The notes below the pieces were generated by a model. The model worked only from the letters and a program-made list of their open reading frames with translations. It did not search any database and was not told where the DNA came from. The translations under genes and the position numbers were made by a program. Below, in pieces: positions 48,079 to 57,196 of a stretch of DNA of 64,000 nt; the first letter of the stretch is position 1, and each line of letters begins with the position of its first letter. The DNA is taken from NCBI RefSeq assembly GCF_002909235.1, contig NZ_PHQQ01000003.1, positions 243,347-307,346 of the forward strand. The letters run 5' to 3'. This DNA is from Arenibacter catalasegens. GTDB taxonomy: Bacteria; Bacteroidota; Bacteroidia; Flavobacteriales; Flavobacteriaceae.

Positions 48079-48156
48079 GCTACTTTTATGATTTCAATTT
48101 TTTAGCCGTAGTTATATTCCCACCCTACACCAACTGAAACGGTGCTCCTTCCATCC

Positions 48157-48203
48157 ACTCCCAAAACGAAAAAAGCCCTCAACTTTCGTTGAAGGCTTTT
48201 AGC
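48157..48203. repeat. 47-bp direct repeat, tRNA-Asp terminator (copy 2)
   Basis: Near-identical to 45551-45597. Its hairpin lies directly past the 3' end of the tRNA-Asp fragment (minus strand), so this copy is in the position of the tRNA terminator. Confidence 0.75.
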
Positions 48204-48248
48204 GGTCCGGACGGGACTCGAACCCGCGACCCCCTGCGTGACAGACAG
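48203..48248 (-). tRNA. 3' fragment of tRNA-Asp(GTC); attachment site
   Basis: On the minus strand the sequence has the anticodon loop with GTC at 48240-48242, the variable loop, the TPsiC arm (GGGTTCGAGTCCC) and the 3' acceptor strand CCGGACCG, as in Flavobacterial tRNA-Asp. The D arm and the 5' acceptor strand are missing, so it is not a working tRNA. A tRNA 3' end next to a tyrosine recombinase gene is the classical left attachment site of an integrated element. Confidence 0.85.
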
Positions 48249-48385
48249 ATTCTATTTGGATTAACATGTATTAAAAATTCAATAAATACGGGGGTTTTCA
48301 AGGATTTTCCGTATCTTTAAGTACATATAAAACCATATTAATTCAACTTTTGCGTGCAATCTGCGTGCAAATACAATCAGGAAAG

Positions 48386-49612
48386 ATGGCCACACACATT
48401 AAACTTTCTTTAGATACTAGGCGTAAAGATACTAAAACCTTCCCTTTAATTTTCCGGTTAACTCATAATAGAAAAACTACGAGCATAGGAACGGGGCATC
48501 AATTAGTCGTTTCCGATTGGGATCAAAAAAGACACCAAATCAAGCCATCGTTTAAAGGTACAGAGTCTCCAGCGCGCTTAAACAATCTTTTACAGAAGAG
48601 AATGGCTTATATGGTAGATATGCTTACCCAATTAGAGGACAATAACAAATTGAAATACATGAGCGTGTCGGATGTAAGAACTCATATTACCCGCTCTTCC
48701 AACAAAGTTACTTTTTATCAATTCACCGAACAGCAAATACAGGATATGCTCAAATCAAAACGTGTCGGCAATGCAAGAGTTTATAAACATACCCTGAATG
48801 CAGTTAAGAATTTTAGAAAAAGTAAGGATTTCACATTTGATGAATTGAATCTTGACTTCCTAAACCGATTTGAAAAGCACCATTTAGGCAAAGGCAACAA
48901 ACTTGGCGGGCTAAGTGTCTATCTACGCACGATACGGGCCATCAATCGAAAAGCTATTAAAGCCGGTATTGCAGACAATGAAGGATTTGCCTTTAATGAT
49001 TATATCATCAGAAGTGGAAAACCTGAAAAGCGTGCTTTGCCAATTAATGCCATTCGTAAAATTGCAGAATTGGAGTTGGATGAAAATACTGCGCTGTTTA
49101 GAGATAGAAATATTTTTATGATGAGTTTTCTTCTAAATGGCATGTCCTTTGTTGATATGGCACATTTAAAGCTTTCCAATATTGTTGACGGACGTATCAA
49201 GTACTCAAGAAAGAAGACTGATGAACCTTACAATATAAAAATCCATCACCAGCTAAAACCATTCCTTACATTCTTTACTAAGGGAAAGGAAAAATCGGAT
49301 TATTTGTTGAACATTATCAAAAGTGACATTCCAACTGATAGCTACAATCAAATTGTATGGGCTAGAAAGAGATTTAATGACAATCTCAAAAAACTTGCCG
49401 AACTTGCAGGTATTGAAGAAAACATAACGAGTTACGCGGCCCGTCATTCATTTGCTTCAGGAGCAAATGATATGGGCATACCCTTAACGGCGATTTCGCA
49501 GATGTTAGGTCATAAGCGAATCAGTACTACCCAAGCATATCTAGCCAATTTGAGAAAAAGCAAAATGGACGAATATCAAGATGAAATTTTCGGACATCTC
49601 TCGGAAAAATAA
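48386..49612 (+). CDS. int: Tyrosine recombinase, IntDOT-like
   Basis: 408 residues from ATG 48386 (an AGGAAAG-like ribosome site precedes it; the frame upstream begins with TTG). Arm-binding domain, SAM-like core-binding domain (about 105-200), catalytic domain (about 210-400). Catalytic features: AARHSFAS (Arg), LGHKRISTTQAYL (His and the Tyr nucleophile). The box I position reads LNGMSFVDMAHL, where the usual Arg is replaced, as in IntDOT of CTnDOT. It would integrate and excise the element at the tRNA-Asp 3' end next to it. Confidence 0.9.
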   Translation: MATHIKLSLDTRRKDTKTFPLIFRLTHNRKTTSIGTGHQLVVSDWDQKRHQIKPSFKGTESPARLNNLLQKRMAYMVDMLTQLEDNNKLKYMSVSDVRTHITRSSNKVTFYQFTEQQIQDMLKSKRVGNARVYKHTLNAVKNFRKSKDFTFDELNLDFLNRFEKHHLGKGNKLGGLSVYLRTIRAINRKAIKAGIADNEGFAFNDYIIRSGKPEKRALPINAIRKIAELELDENTALFRDRNIFMMSFLLNGMSFVDMAHLKLSNIVDGRIKYSRKKTDEPYNIKIHHQLKPFLTFFTKGKEKSDYLLNIIKSDIPTDSYNQIVWARKRFNDNLKKLAELAGIEENITSYAARHSFASGANDMGIPLTAISQMLGHKRISTTQAYLANLRKSKMDEYQDEIFGHLSEK

Positions 49613-49713
49613 GTTTAAAGGGCTAAACCAATAAACGTATTATAGTTCTTTTCTCCCTATCCACAAAAAGCAACCAAGGTTCTCAAATTCTCCGATTAAA
49701 TCCATTAATCAAG

Positions 49714-52014
49714 TTATAGCAACAAGCTATTGCCCTTAAACTTTGAATAATCTGTCATTTCATCCTTAAAACCATTGTAAATCTCCTTTTGTCCTTTGCC
49801 CTTATTGCCTAATAGCGAACTGATGGCATAGACTCCTTTCCGCAATAAGCGGTTTTGTTGGATATTGAATTGCCTTTTGATTGCTTCGTCCAAACTTTTC
49901 CTAAGCCCGCTATCCATATAGTGCTGCACCATCTCCGGATGAAGGTTCGGGTAAACTTTTTCCTCCGTTAACATAAAGGATACCTTGTCGTACCTTTCCC
50001 TTTCCATAAGATGGCCCGCCCATAAGTTTTTCAGATCGTTCCTGCCGTCTTTAACAAGTCCGTTGATAACGATATGTTGCTCCTCTAATATTTTAGTTAC
50101 ATCGGGAATGGAATTCAAATAAAGGCCTGTCTTTTTAGACAGCGTGCAACTTGTTCCGTTGTCCGTATAAATGGATTTGACTTCTAAACCATTTTCCGTT
50201 CTGGTAAAATAGAACCCTTTGGCATTGAAAAAGGCAATGTAATCCTTTGGGGATTTTTCATAGGGGGTGTGCATCCGTTCGGCATATTTTAGGTAGGAGC
50301 CCAAAGCGGCGCTCTCATATTGTTGCCTGTAGATCGGTGCCATTGCCTGATAAAGTTTCGGAAATACCATGGGAAGAAAAATGGCAGATGCCGTCAGCTT
50401 AGTGCTGCTATCGGAATTCTGTGCCGTTAATAGTTCCAGCACCGAATGATTTTGACGTACAAATCCGATGGATACATACACTTCCATGGCCTTGGGGAAA
50501 GGGAAATTTCCCAAGTGAACCGCGACCGTATGCCTGTTCGAATTAGTGAACGACAACTGGTTGTCGTGATATTTTACCCCCAATGCCTGGAACAAAAGCC
50601 GGACGCTTCCCTTTTCCATCCCGACATCGAAAATGCCCTTTTCCAATACCTTGCCGATAAGGTTGAACTTATCTTCCAAGGTTTCTATTTCCTTCTTGGT
50701 CTCCAATTGGAACAATCTATCCCTGACCGTTAAGAATTCATGTTCAAGAGCTTCCCTCAACAATTCTTTTTGATTACTTGGTAAATAGCGTTCAAGGAAA
50801 ATGTGCCTATTTGATGTTTTTATATATGGGAGGATATCTATTAGGCTTTTGGTCATAATACTCTCAGAGAGCAGTCCGTTCCGTTTATCGGATTTAAGAT
50901 GGGATGTTTGGAATGCCTCCTTTATCAGTTTTTGGATCTCTATTCCGAACTGCTTGCTACTGGTATCGATTTCGGTATCTTCGATTCCATTTCCGAAAAT
51001 TTCGGGTCGTTTATCCATTCTCATGTTTTGGCCCAGCTCCCTTTCCGTGAATACATATCCCGACTTGTCATAGATGAAATATCCCGTGATAGTATCCTCT
51101 TTTCTGTCCAGTTTGATGTCGATGTCCTGATATTCCTTAAGTACTTCTGGCAATCCGTGCGGACGGATGTTCTTGAAAAAACCATAGGTGGTCCCAATTT
51201 GTTTCAGCAGGCGTTTGCGGTGCATCGGAAGTAGCTTCGATTTTGAATTGGCCTCAAAGACCTTTTGCAGTTTCGGGCCGCTCAAGCTTTGGTGCACGGT
51301 AGAGCCATTGATGAACCTGGTCCGGTAGCCTTTTTGATTGTCCAGGCCATAGGCCACCCCTATCCTTCCCGATATGTTTTTTGTTTGCCTTATTTCGATG
51401 TGATAGGGCTTTACTAGTTTTGCCAGTTCCCTGAAACTCCTCACTTTGTGTTTTTGGAGGATGCCGTTCAGTACGTCCTGCAAATAGTACTTCGTCCCTT
51501 GGGCAGGGTCCATGCCGAACTGGAGTTCGGGCAATCTGTGGATCGGGAGTTCCCTCTGCTGTTTGGTACGTGGCGATGGCGATAGTCCGAACATTTTTTC
51601 AAGGTATCGTTGGGTCGCCACATTCCTTCGGTAGCTGTTAAAAATTCCGAGGACCTTTCCATCATCGTCCACATTGGTCGTAATTATATGGACATGCTCG
51701 TGCCCGGTATCGGTGTGCCGCACCATTACAAAGGGCTGTTCGCCATAGCCTATTTGATCCATGTATTCCCTCGATACTTCTTGGAAGGTTTTGTCGTCTA
51801 GGTGTTCCCCAAGGGGAAGGTTCAGAGTGATATGGGCATAGCGGTTTTTGGTGGCATTGCGCTGCCCCTGGAAATGGAGTACGCTAACGAAAAACTTTTG
51901 TGATATGTCCTGTGAGTACATATTCCCGTAACCGAGGATGCGCATGCCTTCCTTGCCGAACACATAGTTCAGCATTCCCTGGCAGCTTTCCCCATATCCT
52001 ATCCGTCCTATCAT
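49714..52014 (-). CDS. MOBP-type relaxase (mobilization nuclease)
   Basis: 766 residues. The N-terminal relaxase domain (about 1-150) holds the nicking Tyr candidates near the start (IGYGESCQGMLNYVFG) and the His-rich metal motif HTDTGHEHVHIIT (about 99-112). The rest is long and has no recognised domain. Relaxases nick one strand at oriT and lead it into the recipient. Its start overlaps mobC by four bases (ATGA). No type IV secretion genes are seen, so the element is mobilizable, not self-transmissible, as far as the window shows. Confidence 0.88.
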   Translation of the reverse strand: MIGRIGYGESCQGMLNYVFGKEGMRILGYGNMYSQDISQKFFVSVLHFQGQRNATKNRYAHITLNLPLGEHLDDKTFQEVSREYMDQIGYGEQPFVMVRHTDTGHEHVHIITTNVDDDGKVLGIFNSYRRNVATQRYLEKMFGLSPSPRTKQQRELPIHRLPELQFGMDPAQGTKYYLQDVLNGILQKHKVRSFRELAKLVKPYHIEIRQTKNISGRIGVAYGLDNQKGYRTRFINGSTVHQSLSGPKLQKVFEANSKSKLLPMHRKRLLKQIGTTYGFFKNIRPHGLPEVLKEYQDIDIKLDRKEDTITGYFIYDKSGYVFTERELGQNMRMDKRPEIFGNGIEDTEIDTSSKQFGIEIQKLIKEAFQTSHLKSDKRNGLLSESIMTKSLIDILPYIKTSNRHIFLERYLPSNQKELLREALEHEFLTVRDRLFQLETKKEIETLEDKFNLIGKVLEKGIFDVGMEKGSVRLLFQALGVKYHDNQLSFTNSNRHTVAVHLGNFPFPKAMEVYVSIGFVRQNHSVLELLTAQNSDSSTKLTASAIFLPMVFPKLYQAMAPIYRQQYESAALGSYLKYAERMHTPYEKSPKDYIAFFNAKGFYFTRTENGLEVKSIYTDNGTSCTLSKKTGLYLNSIPDVTKILEEQHIVINGLVKDGRNDLKNLWAGHLMERERYDKVSFMLTEEKVYPNLHPEMVQHYMDSGLRKSLDEAIKRQFNIQQNRLLRKGVYAISSLLGNKGKGQKEIYNGFKDEMTDYSKFKGNSLLL

Positions 52015-52397
52015 CCCAATTGTTCTTCTATTGTGATTTCGATAAGTGAGTCCAACAGTTCATTTGTCCTTTGTATCTCGTCTACCAAACTACTGTTCGG
52101 ACTTCTCAGGTTCTTGAAGCGTGCCAGTTTTACCAATTGGTTGATGTTGCTGCCTATCCTGTTGATATGATGGGCAAGTTCCAAGGTGTCCGGAAGCCTT
52201 TCCTTTTCCTCCGATTCCCTGTCCAATACCAGCCTTCGTAGAAGAGGGCTAATTACGCCACGCTGAGAAATGTCAAGGTTGTAGGATCCGGCAATTATCT
52301 TGAGTCTCTCATATTCCATATCGTTGAACCGGAGTATTACGTTATGGTACCGCTTCCTTTTTCCCAATCCTTTTCGGCCTCTTTTCCCTTGTTCCAT
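52011..52397 (-). CDS. mobC: MobC-like relaxosome accessory protein
   Basis: 128 residues from the ATG at 52397 with an AAAGGAA ribosome site; an upstream TTG adds seven residues. Basic N-terminus, a ribbon-helix-helix-like part (VILRFNDMEYERLKIIAGS) and the MobC-type segment IGSNINQLVKLARF near 95. MobC helps the relaxase bind and open oriT. Overlaps the relaxase start by four bases. Confidence 0.8.
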   Translation of the reverse strand: MEQGKRGRKGLGKRKRYHNVILRFNDMEYERLKIIAGSYNLDISQRGVISPLLRRLVLDRESEEKERLPDTLELAHHINRIGSNINQLVKLARFKNLRSPNSSLVDEIQRTNELLDSLIEITIEEQLG

Positions 52398-53124
52398 TTC
52401 CTTTGATCTTTTAGGCAAACACTTCGTCAGAAGTAGACAATTCTAAGTTACTTAGAATACAACTTGCTATCCTTTCCAAGGATAAATATAGTTGATCAAT
52501 TTTGAATATAACTATCTTATAATCAATATTTTAACTTCTTAAAACATATGGAACCATATCAATATAAATGGGTACAGACAGAAAATTTATCTGGTCCAAT
52601 ATGGTGTTGAAAAAATTAAGAAATCATGGAAAATCATTTTTTATGTGGGCAGGGGTAAGAAAGGTCAAGCGGTTTTTTACCGCTTGACCTTTCTGCGGTT
52701 CTGAGGGGGTTAAAAAATCGGAAACCGAAAGATGCTTAATGCAGATTGGCGAAGCGAGTCTGTTCTGGTGGTTTTGGAGTTGAGGGGTTTTTTAACTTCC
52801 GCAAGAACGTGGCATTGCATATCTAATACATCCATGCCAATAGAAAGTCTCTCAAAAAGTATAAAGTATGTTAGATCTTATTGTGATACAGATATTTTTA
52901 AATATCGTGTTCGCAAGAAAATTAAATAGATTCAGAAAACCTTATCTGTTTTATTCGCTCTACCCTGGACTAACACATTATATTGTGCCTTTGAAGGTTT
53001 TGGGTCTTTAAATTAATTGTCCTTTAAAAAGTTCGCTTTACTGAACTATTTAAAAAATAGAATATTACTTAACTATAGAGAACTAGACTAAGACTTTAAA
53101 TTGGAGGTATTGATAGCGCTAGTT
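52398..53124. other. Gene-free stretch upstream of mobC
   Basis: 727 bases without a supported gene. It holds the hairpin at 52658-52694 and should hold the mob promoter and oriT. A 65-codon plus-strand frame at 52732 has no recognisable features. Confidence 0.45.
52658..52694. repeat. Perfect 16-bp hairpin, oriT candidate
   Basis: AGAAAGGTCAAGCGGT pairs with its exact complement across a 5-base T loop, 260 bases upstream of mobC. Position and symmetry fit an oriT inverted repeat; a terminator is the alternative, though no T run follows on either side. Confidence 0.5.
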
Positions 53125-53167
53125 TTAAATTTGTATTTGTGTTATTTTTCCGTTTTTTGTAACAATG
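53125..53167 (-). pseudogene. Severed 3' end of the XRE/WG-repeat gene
   Basis: On the minus strand this stretch encodes, in the frame of the gene at 57197-58153, the last residues I-V-T-K-N-G-K-I-T-Q-I-Q-I and a TAA at 53127-53125. These complete the sixth WG repeat. It is cut from the rest by the IS21-family element; the 7-base copy AACAATG (53161-53167) belongs to both fragments. Confidence 0.8.
53161..53167. repeat. Target-site duplication AACAATG, left copy
   Basis: AACAATG here and at 57197-57203 flanks the IS21-family element, a 7-base direct repeat made on insertion. Removing one copy and the element restores the WG gene frame. Confidence 0.8.
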
Positions 53168-53373
53168 TGGATATACTGGAGCATGCTGACCCCTTTAAAG
53201 CCCAACTTATAAGTAACTGCCGTTCTGGCGGATGCTGACCCCCCTTAGAAAAAGAAGATAGCTAGATTTTAAAATTATTCTGGAGCATGTTGACCCCTCC
53301 AGATGATTTATTTGGGAGCATGCTGACCCCCTAGCTATTTTCGGATCAAGTCAAAAAGTTGTGGGATTAAGGA

Positions 53374-54327
53374 TTAAGCAAAAATAGTTGTCAGCCTATA
53401 TAAGAAGAATTCTACGTTCCTGACGCCCCTGAACTGTGCCCTAAAAGCTTTTATCTTGGCATTGAAGGATTCTGCCGAGGCGTTGGTGCTTCTGTTGTCA
53501 AAGTAATTCAGTATATTTTGATAATGGATCGACATTGTCCTGGATATGGTGCTGAAGCTTTTGAAGTTGGCCTGTCGAACTTTTTCGTCCCATTTTGCCA
53601 ATCTTATGAGTGCCATGGTTTTGTCCTTTGTATTGTTGAATATCCAAGATAGATTCTGGCATAATTTATATGCTTTCTCCAGATCGGTATAGCGTTCAAA
53701 AAGTATTTTCGCTCTTTTGGATTGATTTTCGGTCCATTTACTACTTGATTTATACAATAGATACCTGCTCCTGGCCAATAATTGTTTAAGGGTATCTTCA
53801 TTAGGCAATAACTCCGGAGTGTATTTTATGGATCTGTTCCTAGCATTTTCTATGGCGTCATTTTCAGCATCGAGAGCTTCCCATCTGTGCTTGATCCTGA
53901 TTTCCTGCAGCGCGTCCAGTGCCAGTTTCTGAACATGGAAACGGTCTATGACCAAGGTGGCTTCCGGGAAGGATTTTCTGACGATAAGCCCCATGTTCCC
54001 GGCCATATCCAAGGTGACTTCCCTGACCTTCCTTCTGTGTTTTAAAGGGATATGTTGCAATATCCTTATCACATCCTCTGCCTTGGTGCCCTTGACCATG
54101 GTCACTATAGCACCCTTCTTCCCCTTGGCGTCCTTATTGGTCAGTATAGTGTAGAGCTCTCCATTGGAGAAAGCGGTCTCATCGAGGGATAGATGGCTTC
54201 CTAGGTTTTGGGGGAACAGGAGCCACTGTTTTGCATGCCCCTTTTGGTCCCAGGTCTTAAAATCGCTCAGATAATCCCTGTACTGTCTTTGCAGGCTTCT
54301 GGGGCTGACGCCATAGAACTGGGCCAC
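53374..54327 (-). CDS. ISL3-type DDE transposase, catalytic part
   Basis: 317 residues starting with GTG at 54327 if translated on its own. DDE_Tnp_ISL3 features: LSLDETAFSNGELYT (first Asp), LVIDRFHVQKLA (second Asp) and the Glu in STNASAESFNAKIKAF. The frame opens only after a TAA next to the T/A run near 54365, one base out of phase with the N-terminal frame, so the full protein would need a +1 shift or the two parts act separately, as annotated in ISAon1 relatives. Confidence 0.8.
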   Translation of the reverse strand: MAQFYGVSPRSLQRQYRDYLSDFKTWDQKGHAKQWLLFPQNLGSHLSLDETAFSNGELYTILTNKDAKGKKGAIVTMVKGTKAEDVIRILQHIPLKHRRKVREVTLDMAGNMGLIVRKSFPEATLVIDRFHVQKLALDALQEIRIKHRWEALDAENDAIENARNRSIKYTPELLPNEDTLKQLLARSRYLLYKSSSKWTENQSKRAKILFERYTDLEKAYKLCQNLSWIFNNTKDKTMALIRLAKWDEKVRQANFKSFSTISRTMSIHYQNILNYFDNRSTNASAESFNAKIKAFRAQFRGVRNVEFFLYRLTTIFA

Positions 54328-54349
54328 AACCGATGTGCTCGTGGCATTG

Positions 54350-54706
54350 TTACCGACGGATCTCTTTTAAAAAAGCAGCAAACTCACTAGTGATCCTAGT
54401 TCCTTTTGCTACCAATTCCCAATCTCTTGTGACCACTGTACCCGTGTCCTGATCAACCCATCTGCGGCGTATGATGTGCAGAAAGACATTCTTTCCTCGT
54501 ATGGGAAAATCCTGGACCGTAGCCTTTGGAAAAAAACCCTTGGAATGGAGCTTCGCACCGCCATGTCCATCGGGAGCATTGTTCTGTTCTGTAAAATAAA
54601 AGTGAAGTTCTTCTCCCTTGATCTCGTGCTTCTTTAAATCAAAATAGGTGACAAGCACTTCGGGAAGCAATAAATTGGCTATGGATGATAGTGGATCTGG
54701 GAGCAT
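54350..54706 (-). CDS. ISAon1-type transposase N-terminal protein
   Basis: 118 residues from the ATG at 54706; an upstream TTG adds eight. It contains LLLPEVLVTYFDLKKHEI, a zinc-finger-free DNA-binding-like region with QDFPIRGKNVFLHIIRRRW, and stops 23 bases before the GTG of the catalytic frame. Matches the 'ISAon1 family transposase N-terminal region' proteins of Bacteroidetes. Confidence 0.75.
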   Translation of the reverse strand: MLPDPLSSIANLLLPEVLVTYFDLKKHEIKGEELHFYFTEQNNAPDGHGGAKLHSKGFFPKATVQDFPIRGKNVFLHIIRRRWVDQDTGTVVTRDWELVAKGTRITSEFAAFLKEIRR

Positions 54707-54821
54707 AAATATTTTTGCTTCAAAGTTCAATCCTTTTTATTTACTCCACAACTTTTTGTGTTGACCCCTATTTTCTTTCTGGTTTTGGTTTATTTGATGG
54801 ACACCATCAAAAAGATAACCA

Positions 54822-56366
54822 ATGGCCGGAAAACCAAAACCAATGAGTCAAGTAAAACAAATACTTCGCCTGTATCACCAGGGAAAAGGAATTAAAACCA
54901 TTGCCAGATCCCTATCGGTGAGCAAGAACACCGTGAAGGATTATATTCAAAAATCTAAAGCGAGCAACCTCTTGTTGGAAGTTTTGTTGGCTTTGGAAGA
55001 TCCTGTACTTGAGGGGAAATTAAATCCTGGAAACCCAGCCTATAAAGACGAGCGTTACGATCGACTCAAACCCCAATTGGATTATTTTAGTAAGGAACTC
55101 AAGAAAACAGGTGTCAACCGTCAGGTGCTATGGGATGAATATAAAGCAGGTAACCCTGATCCTTACAGCTACGCCCAGTTCTGTTACCATATCCGGCAAT
55201 ACTTGCGCAATGGCAGACCATCCATGGTATTGGACCATAGACCGGGCGATAAACCGTACGTGGATTTTGCGGGCAAGCCCTTATGTTATGTCGACAGGCA
55301 GACCGGAGAGGAGATCAAGGTCCAGGTCTTTGTGGCCTGCCTGCCGTATTCCGATTATTGCTTCGCTATGGCGGTGCCCAGCCAAAAGATGGAAGATTTT
55401 ATCCATGTCCTGGGCCGTTGTTTAAAAGAGATCGGTGGAGTGCCGCAGACCTTGGTGCCGGACAATCTTAAAGCTGCCGTGATCAAGGCGAATCCCTATG
55501 AACCTGATATTAATCGTGCACTGGAGGATTTTGCCAATCACTATGGGACTTCGGTGACCCCGACCAGACCCGGGAGACCCCAGGACAAAAGTTTGGTCGA
55601 GAACCAGGTGAAGCTTATCTATAGCCGGGTATATGCTAAACTCCGTAAGCTTACTTTCTTTGATCTTCCCTCGCTTAACCAGGCCATTGCCCAGAAGGTC
55701 AAAGAGCACAACCAGACCCGGATGCAACAAAAAGAGTACTGCAGGGAAGAGAAATTCCTGGCCGATGAAAAACATACCCTCCGGCCCTTACCGGCACAGC
55801 CCTTTGAGATCAAGTACTATAGGGAGCACAAGGTGGCCAAGAACAATCATATTTACCTGGGTATGGACAAGCATTATTACAGCGTACCCTTCACCTATAT
55901 CGGATTGAAGGTCAAGGTGATCTACACCCGATCCCTGGTAAGGATATACCACAGGGCAGATCTTATTGCTGCCCATCCCAGGAACCGCCGCAAGGGAGGA
56001 TATACCACTCGAAAGGAACATCTGTGTTCCCACCATCAGTATTACAAGGAGCGAAGCCCTACTTATTATCTGCAGCGTGGCTATAATCACTCCGAGGCAC
56101 TGTATGGGTTTATGGAGGCCTTGTTCAAACAGGATAAATATCCCGAGCAGCTTTATAAAACCTGTGACGGCATCTTAAACCTGTCCCGTAAGGCGGATCT
56201 CGGATCCTTTACCAAAGCTTGCAATATTGCAATGGAACATCAGAACTATTCTTACAAGTTCTTAAAACAGGTCCTGGAAAACCGGATGACCGAATACCCG
56301 GAAGAACCTGTGGTCAAATCCCTGCCGGTCCATGGAAACATCCGTGGGGCATCATCCTATAAATAA
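54822..56366 (+). CDS. istA: IS21-family transposase IstA
   Basis: 514 residues. HTH at 17-40 (KGIKTIARSLSVSKNTVKDYI), then an integrase core with the catalytic D (YVDFAGKPL), D (LVPDNLKAAV) and E (SLVENQVKL) in order and spacing typical of IstA, and a C-terminal basic domain. GC is higher than in the flanking cargo. Confidence 0.95.
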   Translation: MAGKPKPMSQVKQILRLYHQGKGIKTIARSLSVSKNTVKDYIQKSKASNLLLEVLLALEDPVLEGKLNPGNPAYKDERYDRLKPQLDYFSKELKKTGVNRQVLWDEYKAGNPDPYSYAQFCYHIRQYLRNGRPSMVLDHRPGDKPYVDFAGKPLCYVDRQTGEEIKVQVFVACLPYSDYCFAMAVPSQKMEDFIHVLGRCLKEIGGVPQTLVPDNLKAAVIKANPYEPDINRALEDFANHYGTSVTPTRPGRPQDKSLVENQVKLIYSRVYAKLRKLTFFDLPSLNQAIAQKVKEHNQTRMQQKEYCREEKFLADEKHTLRPLPAQPFEIKYYREHKVAKNNHIYLGMDKHYYSVPFTYIGLKVKVIYTRSLVRIYHRADLIAAHPRNRRKGGYTTRKEHLCSHHQYYKERSPTYYLQRGYNHSEALYGFMEALFKQDKYPEQLYKTCDGILNLSRKADLGSFTKACNIAMEHQNYSYKFLKQVLENRMTEYPEEPVVKSLPVHGNIRGASSYK

Positions 56367-56390
56367 GTAACCTTTTAAATAAATACACAT

Positions 56391-57110
56391 ATGAGTACTA
56401 TTGAAAATCAATTGACACAGCTACGGCTCAATGGCATGCACAGCAGTTGGAAAGCCATGGTGGAAACCCGGCAGCACCACGAACTCTCTTTTGGGGAAGG
56501 CCTGGAGGTCCTGTTGCAGGCGGAAGCTGAAGACCGTACCCACCGCCGTTTTGAACGCCTGAAAAAAGGAGCGCAATTTAGATATCAGGCCAGCGTGGAA
56601 GAACTGAGCCTGGACTCCTCAAGAGGGATAAATAAAACCCAGATTACAGAACTCGCCAGTGGCTCCTATCTTAAAAAAGGAGAGTCGATCCTATTGACCG
56701 GAGCTACTGGTTGCGGTAAATCCTTTCTAGCCTCTGCCCTGGGACACCAAGCGTGTAGCCAAGGACATAGAGTGCTATACTACAATACACAAAAATTAAT
56801 GATGAAAACCAAAATGACCCGTATAGACGGAAGCTTCCTGAAATTCTTTGATAAGCTGGCAAAGGCAAACCTGTTGATCCTGGATGACTTCGGACTGGCC
56901 CATCTGGACGGAAAACAGCAAATGGACCTGATGGAGATCATTGAGGACCGCCATGGAAGATCATCTACCATTATTGCCAGTCAACTACCTGTGGGAAGCT
57001 GGTATGACATAATTGGGGAAGCAAGCATTGCCGACGCAATTTTAGATAGGTTGGTACACACTTCCCATAGGATAGAATTAAAGGGAGAAAGTCTAAGAAA
57101 AAAACTGTAA
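56391..57110 (+). CDS. istB: IS21-family helper ATPase IstB
   Basis: 239 residues. AAA+ ATPase with Walker A GATGCGKSFLA (about 104) and Walker B NLLILDDFGLA (about 164); IstB assists IstA in target capture. It starts 24 bases after the istA stop. Confidence 0.95.
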   Translation: MSTIENQLTQLRLNGMHSSWKAMVETRQHHELSFGEGLEVLLQAEAEDRTHRRFERLKKGAQFRYQASVEELSLDSSRGINKTQITELASGSYLKKGESILLTGATGCGKSFLASALGHQACSQGHRVLYYNTQKLMMKTKMTRIDGSFLKFFDKLAKANLLILDDFGLAHLDGKQQMDLMEIIEDRHGRSSTIIASQLPVGSWYDIIGEASIADAILDRLVHTSHRIELKGESLRKKL

Positions 57111-57148
57111 TATTGTCATGAAATTATCTTTTTGACCAAAATCTACAG

Positions 57149-57196
57149 AGGGGTCAACATGGCCAGAATGAGGGGTCAGCATCACCAGAATATCCA
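57149..57196. repeat. Right end of the IS21-family element
   Basis: Two inverted end units, AGGGGTCAACATGGCCAG (57149-57166) and AGGGGTCAGCATCACCAG (57171-57188), then the terminal repeat ending in TCCA at 57196. Confidence 0.75.

Larger units (their letters stand above)
53346..54764 (-). mobile_element. ISAon1/ISL3-like IS nested in the IS21 left end
   Basis: Inverted ends share CAAAAAGTTGTGG (53352-53364 and, inverted, 54746-54758). It carries two overlapping-type transposase frames. Exact boundaries and target duplication are uncertain because both flanks contain similar TGACCCC and CTATTTTC words. Confidence 0.7.
53168..57196. mobile_element. IS21-family element carrying a nested IS
   Basis: Termini are inverted repeats TGGATATACTGG (left) and, on the other strand, TGGATATTCTGG (right). 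Internal ends carry repeated CTGG..CATGCTGACCCC-type units, several at the left (53176, 53225, 53280, 53314) and two at the right (57149, 57171), the usual multiple end repeats of IS21. istA and istB lie inside. Total 4,029 bases because an ISAon1-like IS of about 1.4 kb sits in the left end; without it the element is about 2.6 kb, normal for IS21. Confidence 0.85.

Noticed and set aside
48203..48280. A complete tRNA-Asp gene
   Set aside because: Only the 3' part is present; the 5' acceptor strand and D arm are missing.
52732..52929. 65-codon plus-strand frame
   Set aside because: No signal, motif or ribosome site that supports it; likely chance.
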